In this document: piece after piece, positions 1 to 4,900 of the stretch | Numbering within the stretch: position 1 is the stretch's first letter | Layout: every line of letters begins with the position of its first letter | Assembly: GCA_900548135.1 (NCBI GenBank) | Contig: URJC01000152.1 | Span: forward strand, 1-6,348 | DNA: 6,348 bases | From: an uncultured Odoribacter sp. | GTDB lineage: Bacteria; Bacteroidota; Bacteroidia; Bacteroidales; Marinifilaceae | Direction: 5' to 3' | Position numbers and translations under genes: made by a program | Notes under the pieces: model-generated | The model's input: the letters and a program-made list of their open reading frames with translations, nothing else | Database searches by the model: none | What the model was told of the DNA's origin: nothing

Positions 1-1
1 T

Positions 2-166
2 ATTTGTGGATGTGAACGTTTTTTCCAGGAAGGGGAAAAGATGTTACCTGTATTGGAAAAACTGTTTTGTATCCAAGGTAACATCTTTCAACGGGTTGCT
101 ATTATTGAAGGGGCCGATTTGTTGGGATTGATCTGGCAAGCCGGGACCCGGGTCCGTTTGCTATGA
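2..166 (+). CDS. C-terminal end of an unidentified protein (5'-truncated by window edge)
   Basis: An open frame enters from the left edge and runs 54 codons to a TGA at 164-166. The peptide reads from ICGCERFFQEGE through LEKLFCIQGNIFQRVAIIEG to the end GLIWQAGTRVRLL. I do not recognise the family and assign no function. It has two early cysteines (CGC), a mixed hydrophobic/charged composition and no obvious membrane segment. Support for coding is only the open frame, plausible codon choice and the very tight convergent packing with the PspC gene, whose stop codon (161-163, minus strand) lies just inside this gene's 3' end. Two inverted repeats (37-88 and 144-155) lie within it. A chance open frame of this length is possible, so confidence is moderate. 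Confidence 0.55.
   Translation: MCGCERFFQEGEKMLPVLEKLFCIQGNIFQRVAIIEGADLLGLIWQAGTRVRLL
37..88. repeat. Long inverted repeat / hairpin near the 3' end of the left-edge gene
   Basis: AAAGATGTTACC (37-48) pairs perfectly with GGTAACATCTTT (77-88). An inner stem TTGGA (53-57) pairs with TCCAA (72-76), with TGTA bulged on the left side and the 14-base apex 58-71 holding AAAA-CTG-TTTT. That gives 17 paired bases in a 52-base element inside an apparent coding frame. On the minus strand the hairpin would fold about 73 bases after the PspC stop and is followed by TCCCC, so only a weak U-run exists. It may be a terminator or 3' stabiliser for the minus-strand operon, or an mRNA structure of the plus-strand gene. 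The pairing is directly visible; the role is inferred. Confidence 0.6.
144..155. repeat. 12-base perfect GC palindrome
   Basis: GGACCCGGGTCC is a perfect palindrome lying 5 bases before the overlapping convergent stop codons. It is very GC-rich compared with its surroundings. As RNA it could form only a short stem with a CCGG tetraloop, and no T-run follows on either strand, so a terminator role is weak. Confidence 0.45.
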
Positions 167-1696
167 AACTATAGTTAATTTGCCATTTTTCAGCTTCATA
201 GTTATTCCATTCGGACTTTCTTTTTGAGGAATATTACGAGGTATGGAAAGGGGATAAGGACAAATTTGCCACCAGGGAGTATGGCGTAAATGAATCTGAT
301 AATTTTCCGGAACAAGAATTACTATTCTCAATTGATTTGCCCTTATTATAGGTTTGTTGAGTGTAAAATAGTTGTTCAATTCGAGAGTGTCGTTCTGCCA
401 TTTGTATTCATAATGGATATTTTCAGTGTTATGGGTTCCGGTGATGCCGGAAAATCCCCGTGCTTTTTTTATTAATATCAGTTGGGGAACAGGTTGTTCT
501 GTCTTTTCAAATTCAAAGGTTGGTTGTAGATATAGCTTGTCGGAATGAATGGAGTCTGAACAATATAGTAAATAGTTATCAAACGGGAAAGGAGTTTGAG
601 GCTGGTCATTGAGACACAATCTGTTGAATTTAATCTCTAAAGTTTTATTTTCCGGTTTAGAAACTGAAAGAGGCAGGTCAGTCCGGGTTTTATAAGAATA
701 GGCATTGTTGGTGAAATAGTAAATTCCCATGAAAACTACAGCCAGGCAACTGGCTGACCACAATAAACCTGTGGTAATGAGGAAACCTTTCTTTCCTTTG
801 AATTTGAATAGATAGATGATTGCATAATATACAATCAGAGCGATTGGAATATTGATGAAACAGAGGAGGACAAATTTGACAGTCCATAAAGGAATGGGTG
901 CACAAATATATTGCAGTATGAGATGATATTTTTCTGGTAAGAGATGGAATGAAAATAGAATACCCCAGCAAACTATAAGAAAGGAGAAGATACCTATAAC
1001 TACTCCTATTACCGCCAGAATATGCGCAATGATAATGAGCGTATTATGGAAAAACTCTCCTAATGTTGTAAAAATGTTGGAAATTTTCTGATTAGTATAG
1101 TCCAGAACCTTTGAAAATTTATTGTTATTTTTTACTTTAGAATAAGTATGCCGGATGTTTTTCTCAATGTTGCTGACATTGATTTTTTTTCCCTTCATTT
1201 CCAATTTCTGTCTGGAAGTAATTGCTGCAGGCATAACAATCCAGAGAATAATGTAGATCAGAATGGTTATTCCATATAGGAAACCGAGTAGTATAAATAG
1301 CAGTCTCACGACAATGGTGGAAATGGAAAAGTAAGCCGCAAGGCCACTGGCTACACCTCCTAATACCATATGATCTGTGTCGCGGTATAACTTCCGTTTA
1401 ATGGAAGAAGTTGTAGCATACTCGGAATCTTCGTCTATAATGGCATCCGGAGTTCCCATTACTTTAATAATTTCGTCGATATGAGCCTGAGAGATTACTT
1501 CCAGATGAGATTTCTGCAGAAATTGAGAAAATAGTTCTGCGATCCGGCTTTCTATATCTGCCATGATTTCGCTACCATCTTCTTCATTCAAGTAGTGTTT
1601 TTCAAGTATCTCAATATAATTTTTTAAACGGATAAAAGCATCTTCATCGATACAGAAGATCTGGCTGTTTAAATTTATGTTATAAGTCTTTTTCAT
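161..1696 (-). CDS. PspC domain-containing multi-pass membrane protein
   Basis: A 511-residue inner-membrane protein of the Bacteroidetes PspC type. The start chosen is ATG at 1696 (MKKTYNINLN...), because that is where family members usually begin and the 12-residue upstream extension would need a TTG. Residues 1-98 form a charged N-terminal region. Residues 100-158 are the PspC domain (KRKLYRDTDHMVLGGVASGL, then a hydrophobic hairpin ending ILWIVMPAA). Further membrane segments lie near 220-250, 273-297 and 303-328, and a soluble C-terminal domain follows (ENIHYEYKW...LNNYFTL...IVILVPENYQIHL), resembling the tail of other Bacteroidetes PspC proteins. PspC in Proteobacteria senses envelope stress together with PspA/PspB; no pspA or pspB is present here. 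The gene lies 70 bases after padR on the same strand and is probably co-transcribed with it. Family assignment is firm; the envelope-stress role is inference. Confidence 0.88.
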   Translation of the reverse strand: MKKTYNINLNSQIFCIDEDAFIRLKNYIEILEKHYLNEEDGSEIMADIESRIAELFSQFLQKSHLEVISQAHIDEIIKVMGTPDAIIDEDSEYATTSSIKRKLYRDTDHMVLGGVASGLAAYFSISTIVVRLLFILLGFLYGITILIYIILWIVMPAAITSRQKLEMKGKKINVSNIEKNIRHTYSKVKNNNKFSKVLDYTNQKISNIFTTLGEFFHNTLIIIAHILAVIGVVIGIFSFLIVCWGILFSFHLLPEKYHLILQYICAPIPLWTVKFVLLCFINIPIALIVYYAIIYLFKFKGKKGFLITTGLLWSASCLAVVFMGIYYFTNNAYSYKTRTDLPLSVSKPENKTLEIKFNRLCLNDQPQTPFPFDNYLLYCSDSIHSDKLYLQPTFEFEKTEQPVPQLILIKKARGFSGITGTHNTENIHYEYKWQNDTLELNNYFTLNKPIIRANQLRIVILVPENYQIHLRHTPWWQICPYPLSIPRNIPQKESPNGITMKLKNGKLTIVS

Positions 1697-1766
1697 TGCT
1701 TTGTTAATTATTAGGTTTTGTCTGGAATTCAAACCAGTGGGGTATACTACTTGTTGCTGGTGGAAC

Positions 1767-2102
1767 TCAGGATATAGGGGGATTTTTTAAAGTTTCTATC
1801 GCTGTAGTCAATTCTGTCCAGGAGTTTTCCAGTTCTTGGAGAAAAGCACGTCCTTGTTCGGTTATACTATAGTATTTCCTGGGAGGGCCTTGGGTGGATT
1901 CTTGCCAGCGGTAGGAAAGTAAGCCCGTGTTTTTCAGACGGGTCATCAGAGGGTATAGTGTTCCCTCAACTACTAGCATTTTCGAGGCTTTTAGCTTATT
2001 GATAATGTCTTGTACATAACAATCTTCCCGGGCAATTATCAACAAGATACAGTATTCGAGAATGCCTTTACGCATTTGAGCTTGTGTATTTTCGATATTC
2101 AT
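1767..2102 (-). CDS. PadR-family transcriptional regulator
   Basis: A 111-residue winged-helix repressor of the short PadR type, which binds operator DNA as a dimer. Residues 10-37 form the first helices (MRKGILEYCILLII...YVQDIINKL). Residues 46-62 carry the recognition-helix signature EGTLYPLMTRLKNTGLL. The wing follows with RWQES..GPPRKYYSITEQG at 65-84, and the C-terminal helix runs from 85 to about 107. Length is normal for the family. It starts with ATG at 2102 behind an AT-rich leader without a Shine-Dalgarno site. It is the first gene of a minus-strand pair with the PspC gene, an arrangement common in Bacteroidetes. A dyad over its own promoter (2141-2161) suggests it represses itself and its partner. 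Its inducing signal cannot be told from the sequence. Confidence 0.92.
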   Translation of the reverse strand: MNIENTQAQMRKGILEYCILLIIAREDCYVQDIINKLKASKMLVVEGTLYPLMTRLKNTGLLSYRWQESTQGPPRKYYSITEQGRAFLQELENSWTELTTAIETLKNPPIS

Positions 2103-2120
2103 GATTTATAATTTATGGCA

Positions 2121-2152
2121 CAAATCTATGTATAATTTGTGTACTATGCAAT
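2121..2152 (-). promoter_or_regulatory. Promoter of the padR-pspC operon
   Basis: Read on the minus strand, the -7 element is TAGATTTG (complement of 2121-2128), a full match to the Bacteroidetes TAnnTTTG. The -33 element is ATTG (complement of 2149-2152), one base off TTTG, with a 20-base spacer. Transcription would start near 2114, giving a leader of only about a dozen bases before the padR ATG. Start point is estimated, not measured. Confidence 0.6.
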
Positions 2153-2161
2153 ACATGGTAC
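2141..2161. promoter_or_regulatory. Candidate PadR operator: 21-base imperfect dyad
   Basis: The sequence has the form GTAC-n-ATG-n-A-n-T-n-CAT-n-GTAC, centred on 2151, with eight matching base pairs across the dyad (16 of 21 positions). It covers the -33 element of the padR promoter, where a bound dimer would block RNA polymerase. The wider region adds ATGTAT (2128-2133) facing ATACAT (2151-2156), and a direct repeat GTACTAT at 2141-2147 and 2158-2164. PadR proteins are known to bind dyads with ATGT/ACAT half-sites, and autoregulation is common in the family. The symmetry is seen; binding by this PadR is inferred. Confidence 0.5.
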
Positions 2162-2174
2162 TATATTTTTGAAA

Positions 2175-2188
2175 TAAAAACGTTTTCG
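2175..2188. promoter_or_regulatory. Weak cre-like palindrome ahead of gpmI
   Basis: TAAAAACGTTTTCG contains the perfect 10-base palindrome AAAACGTTTT (2177-2186) and differs at two positions from the LacI/CcpA-type operator consensus TGWNANCGNTNWCA. It lies about 56 bases upstream of the candidate gpmI -7 element. A closer match lies ahead of gcvP. AT-rich intergenic DNA yields such palindromes easily, so support is limited. Confidence 0.25.
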
Positions 2189-2243
2189 TTGAAATTGTTT
2201 TCTGAAAAATAGAGGCTTAAGAAGAATTATTAAGATAAAAAGT

Positions 2244-2251
2244 TAACTTTG
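2244..2251 (+). promoter_or_regulatory. Candidate -7 element of the gpmI promoter
   Basis: TAACTTTG fully matches the Bacteroidetes -7 consensus TAnnTTTG and sits 80 bases before the gpmI ATG. No TTTG is found at the right -33 distance (about 2221-2224 reads GAAG), so this is a half-supported promoter. Predicted start is near 2258, with a leader of roughly 74 bases. Confidence 0.45.
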
Positions 2252-2331
2252 CTAAATGGGAAATAAATTTAAGTATTTATTCCGGAGTTAAAAATTTGAC
2301 ATGTATTTGTAATTAATAAAAATAAATAGAT

Positions 2332-3852
2332 ATGAATAAAGTATTATTGATGATCCTTGATGGTTGGGGTATTGGCAAACACGATAAGACAGATGCTATT
2401 TATAATACACCCACCCCTTTTATTTCAGCTTTAACTGAGAAATATCCTCATTCAACTCTTTTGACATGCGGGGAGAATGTAGGTTTGCCTGACGGGCAGA
2501 TGGGGAATTCTGAAGTGGGACATTTGAATATTGGAGCCGGACGTGTAGTTAATCAGGATTTGGTACGTATTAATAAGGCTTGCCGGGATAATTCCATTAT
2601 GGAGAATCCTGAAATTGTAAAAGCTTTTACCTATGCCCGTGATCATAAGAAACAAGTACATTTCATGGGTTTGGTGTCCGACGGTGGAGTACATAGTTCA
2701 TTGGAGCATTTGAAGAAATTGTGCGATGTATCAAAAGAATTTGGTATTCAAAAAACTTTTGTTCATTGCTTTATGGATGGACGTGATACTGATCCGAAAA
2801 GTGGTTTGGGATTTATCAGGGAATTGAAGGAGCACATGGATAAATCCACGGGACGTATTGCATCAGTTATTGGACGTTATTATGCAATGGACCGTGACAA
2901 CCGTTGGGAACGGATAAAAGAGGCTTATGATTTGATTGTAAATGGTGTGGGTACTCCTACTCAGCATGTAGAAGTTAGTATCCAGCAATCATACGATGAA
3001 GGGATTACGGATGAATTTATCAAACCGATAGTACATGTAGGGAGTGACCGTCGTCCGGTGGGAGTTATTGAACCGGGAGATATGGTGATTTTTTTCAATT
3101 ATCGGAATGACCGCGCTAAGGAATTGACGATTGCCTTAACTCAACGGAATCTGCCGGAACAAGGAATGAAAACTATGCCTTTGTATTATTGTTGTATGAC
3201 TCCTTATGATGCCACTTTTGAGGGGTTACATATCTTATTTAATAAAGAGAATGTTGAAAATACCCTGGGTGAGGTAATCAGCAAAGCGGGTTTGAAGCAA
3301 TTGCGTATTGCTGAAACAGAGAAATACGCACATGTAACTTTTTTCTTTAATGGTGGGCGGGAAGCTCAGTTTGAAGGAGAAAGCCGGATTTTAGTACCTT
3401 CTCCCAAAGTGGCTACTTATGATTTACAACCTGAAATGTCTGCACCGGAAGTGGCGGAAAAATTAGTGGAGCAGTTGAATGCAAAGTCGGCTGATTTTGT
3501 TTGCCTGAATTTTGCCAATGGAGATATGGTGGGACATACCGGAGTGTTTTCAGCCATCCAAAAAGCTGTGGCTACAGTAGATAGTTGTGTTGAAAAAGTG
3601 GTTACAGCGGCACAGGCAAATGGGTATGATGTATTGATTATTGCGGACCATGGGAATGCTGACAATGCAATAAATGCTGATGGTACTCCAAATACTGCTC
3701 ATTCATTGAATCCAGTGCCATGCATTTGGGTTACTAACACGGTGGGTAAATCATTGGCAAGTGGAGTTTTGGCAGATGTGGCCCCGACTATATTGCAGAT
3801 TATGGGGATTGCCCAGCCAGCAGAAATGACAGGAAAGAGCCTGATAAAATAA
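2332..3852 (+). CDS. gpmI: 2,3-bisphosphoglycerate-independent phosphoglycerate mutase
   Basis: A 506-residue cytosolic enzyme that interconverts 3-phosphoglycerate and 2-phosphoglycerate in glycolysis and gluconeogenesis. It is a Mn-dependent member of the alkaline phosphatase superfamily, and its length is normal. The catalytic serine is S60 in [14 protein letters not shown]. Metal ligands by family alignment are D10 (MILDGWG), D398 and H402 (NGDMVGH), D439 and H440 (IADHGNADN) and H457 (TAHSLNP). Substrate-binding residues are H121, R151-D152 ([11 protein letters not shown]), R182 and R188 ([14 protein letters not shown]), R258 and R261 (YRNDRAKE) and K331 ([15 protein letters not shown]). 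All are present, so the enzyme should be active. The ATG at 2332 follows an AT-rich leader and matches the usual family start. It is transcribed divergently from padR and probably alone or with the DUF3109 gene 90 bases downstream. Confidence 0.98.
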   Translation: MNKVLLMILDGWGIGKHDKTDAIYNTPTPFISALTEKYPHSTLLTCGENVGLPDGQMGNSEVGHLNIGAGRVVNQDLVRINKACRDNSIMENPEIVKAFTYARDHKKQVHFMGLVSDGGVHSSLEHLKKLCDVSKEFGIQKTFVHCFMDGRDTDPKSGLGFIRELKEHMDKSTGRIASVIGRYYAMDRDNRWERIKEAYDLIVNGVGTPTQHVEVSIQQSYDEGITDEFIKPIVHVGSDRRPVGVIEPGDMVIFFNYRNDRAKELTIALTQRNLPEQGMKTMPLYYCCMTPYDATFEGLHILFNKENVENTLGEVISKAGLKQLRIAETEKYAHVTFFFNGGREAQFEGESRILVPSPKVATYDLQPEMSAPEVAEKLVEQLNAKSADFVCLNFANGDMVGHTGVFSAIQKAVATVDSCVEKVVTAAQANGYDVLIIADHGNADNAINADGTPNTAHSLNPVPCIWVTNTVGKSLASGVLADVAPTILQIMGIAQPAEMTGKSLIK

Positions 3853-3854
3853 AT

Positions 3855-3894
3855 GGTTTGCAGGTTGCATGCTTCTGGTTTGCAACTTGTAACC
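3855..3894 (+). repeat. Repeat-containing hairpin after gpmI
   Basis: AGGTTGCA (3862-3869) pairs with TGCAACTT (3881-3888) with one G-U, around an 11-base loop. Outer arms GGTT (3855-3858) and AACC (3891-3894) also pair. The stretch is built from GGTTTGCA at 3855-3862 and 3877-3884 plus a degenerate GGTTGCA at 3863-3869. No T-run follows, so it is not a classic intrinsic terminator. It may be a processing or stability hairpin, or the relic of a short tandem repeat. Confidence 0.45.
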
Positions 3895-3942
3895 TATAAT
3901 CTATGTGTAATTTATAAAGTAGTACTAGGCTAATCCATTCCT

Positions 3943-4536
3943 ATGATACAGATAGAGAATACACTGGTGAGTTTTGATATCTTCGAAAAGAAGTTTTGTT
4001 GTGATTTGGTTAAGTGTAAAGGGGTGTGTTGCGTGGATGGGGACTCAGGTGCTCCCTTGGAAAAGGAAGAGCCGCGTAAGATTAAAGAGAATTATGCGGG
4101 AATAATGCCTTTTATGAAACCAGAGGGGGTGAAAGCGGTGGAGGAACAAGGTTTTTCAATGATAGACCGGGATGGAGACTTGGTTACTCCTTTGATTGAC
4201 GGGCGGGAATGTGCTTATGCCATAGAAGATAATGGAAATTGTTGGTGTGCTATTGAGAAAGCATGGACAAAGGGAAAATCCCGTTTTCGTAAACCGGTTT
4301 CCTGTCATTTATACCCGATTCGGATTACCCGTTATCCGGAATTTGAGGCTTTGAATTACAATAAATGGGAAATTTGTAGTGATGCCCGTCTGAAAGGTGA
4401 ACAAGAAGGTATGCCGCTTTACCGTTTTTTGAAAGAGGCTTTGATAGCCCGTTATGGAGAAAAATGGTATGAGCAGTTGGAATATGCAGCCTGGGAGATA
4501 GAAGCAGGTCGTATAGAAGTTCCTCCTGCTTATTAG
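3943..4536 (+). CDS. DUF3109 family cysteine-rich protein
   Basis: A 197-residue soluble protein that I recognise as DUF3109, widespread in Bacteroidetes and of unknown function. It has ten cysteines in a metal-site-like pattern: C19, C20, C25, C29 and C30 (FCCDLVKCKGVCC), then C90, C100 and C102 (GREC...GNCWC), C121 in SCHLYPIRI and C145 in EICSDA. This resembles the CxxxCC-type zinc or iron-sulfur clusters of YkgJ-like proteins, so a bound metal is likely but unproven. There is no signal peptide or membrane segment. The ATG at 3943 gives the usual family N-terminus (MIQIENTLVSFDIFEKKF). It follows gpmI by 90 bases on the same strand with no clear promoter of its own, so read-through from gpmI is possible. 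Confidence 0.88.
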   Translation: MIQIENTLVSFDIFEKKFCCDLVKCKGVCCVDGDSGAPLEKEEPRKIKENYAGIMPFMKPEGVKAVEEQGFSMIDRDGDLVTPLIDGRECAYAIEDNGNCWCAIEKAWTKGKSRFRKPVSCHLYPIRITRYPEFEALNYNKWEICSDARLKGEQEGMPLYRFLKEALIARYGEKWYEQLEYAAWEIEAGRIEVPPAY

Positions 4537-4591
4537 CTATCAATTGCCTGGAAGATTAAAAGTAGAGGAGAAAGATTTTTTTTAGAAATTA

Positions 4592-4622
4592 TTTGCAAAA
4601 TCACTTATTCTCCTTATCTTTG
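4592..4622 (+). promoter_or_regulatory. Promoter of the tRNA-His gene
   Basis: TTTG at 4592-4595 and TATCTTTG at 4615-4622 are both exact matches to the Bacteroidetes -33 and -7 consensus, separated by 19 bases. Transcription should begin near 4629, about a dozen bases before the mature tRNA end. It is the strongest promoter visible in the window, as expected for a stable RNA. Confidence 0.78.
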
Positions 4623-4640
4623 CAGCGCGAAAGTAAAAAT

Positions 4641-4715
4641 GGTGGATGTAGCTCAGTCGGTTAGAGCGTCGGATTGTGGTTCCGAAGGTCGTCGGTTCGA
4701 GCCCGATCTTCCACC
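4641..4715 (+). tRNA. tRNA-His (anticodon GTG)
   Basis: A full cloverleaf can be drawn. The acceptor is GTGGATG (4642-4648) with CTTCCAC (4708-4714); the D stem is GCTC/GAGC (4651-4654/4664-4667). The anticodon stem is TCGGA/TCCGA (4669-4673/4681-4685) with loop TTGTGGT and anticodon GTG at 4676-4678. The T arm is GTCGG-TTCGAGC-CCGAT (4691-4707). The histidine-specific extra G-1 is encoded at 4641, opposite C73 at 4715, which is the main identity element for HisRS. CCA is not encoded (CGA follows). The acceptor has one T-T mismatch at pair 6-67. The gene decodes CAC and CAT and stands alone, with its own promoter and terminator. Confidence 0.97.
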
Positions 4716-4730
4716 CGAAACCACAGAATG

Positions 4731-4758
4731 AGATCAGCAGAAATGCTGATCTTTTTTT
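4731..4758 (+). terminator. Intrinsic terminator of the tRNA-His unit
   Basis: AGATCAGCA (4731-4739) pairs perfectly with TGCTGATCT (4744-4752) around a GAAA tetraloop, followed directly by a run of seven T (4752-4758). This is a textbook rho-independent terminator. It sits 16 bases after the tRNA and separates it from gcvP. Confidence 0.93.
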
Positions 4759-4808
4759 ATGCTTCTAATATGCAGATCCCTGGAATGTTTAAATATTTTG
4801 TGGTAAAA

Positions 4809-4840
4809 TTTCCGACTGAGTAGGAAAAATCTTAATTTTA
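4809..4840 (+). promoter_or_regulatory. Candidate gcvP promoter
   Basis: TTTC (4809-4812) and TAATTTTA (4833-4840) are each one base from the Bacteroidetes -33 TTTG and -7 TAnnTTTG, with a 20-base spacer. The predicted start near 4847 leaves a leader of about 54 bases and places the cre-like element just downstream. A promoter must lie between the tRNA terminator and gcvP, but this exact choice is uncertain. Confidence 0.35.
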
Positions 4841-4852
4841 CATGCCTTAAAA

Positions 4853-4866
4853 TGAAAACGTTTACA
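4853..4866. promoter_or_regulatory. cre-like operator ahead of gcvP
   Basis: TGAAAACGTTTACA fits every position of the LacI/CcpA-type operator consensus TGWNANCGNTNWCA and is a near-perfect palindrome around a central CG. It lies 34 bases before the gcvP ATG and just after the proposed start point, where a bound repressor would block elongation. CcpA itself is a Firmicutes protein, so any binder here would be another LacI-family regulator. The match is seen; the regulation is inferred. Confidence 0.35.
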
Positions 4867-4900
4867 ATTTGAGTTGAATATAAACATTAATATTTAAAAC

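Noticed and set aside
290..971. Open frames at 290-475 (plus) and 690-971 (minus) inside the PspC gene
   Set aside because: They lie wholly inside a well-supported gene in other frames and resemble no known family.
1697..1732. 12-residue N-terminal extension of the PspC protein (MNSRQNLIINKA)
   Set aside because: The codon at 1732 is TTG, and the ATG at 1696 gives the usual family N-terminus MKKTYNI, so the shorter form is preferred.
2262..2281. AT-only hairpin AATAAAT/ATTTATT in the gpmI leader
   Set aside because: Seven A-T pairs in AT-rich DNA are weak and expected by chance; no regulatory element is recognisable.
2452..3665. Minus-strand open frames 2452-2694 and 3417-3665 opposite gpmI
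   Set aside because: Antisense shadows of a fully conserved enzyme gene, with no promoter or family signature.
4566..4614. T8 run (4576-4583) as a terminator for the DUF3109 gene, and inverted repeat AGGAGAA/TTCTCCT (4566-4572/4608-4614)
   Set aside because: No stem precedes the T-run directly, and the 7-base repeat has a 35-base gap and overlaps the tRNA promoter; both are likely chance.
4641..4758. tRNA-His as an integration (att) site
   Set aside because: No integrase gene and no repeated copy of the tRNA 3' end is present; the tRNA is followed directly by its terminator and gcvP.
4759..4900. A glycine riboswitch ahead of gcvP
   Set aside because: The leader is too short and AT-rich, and I see no tandem aptamer architecture or conserved G-rich core.
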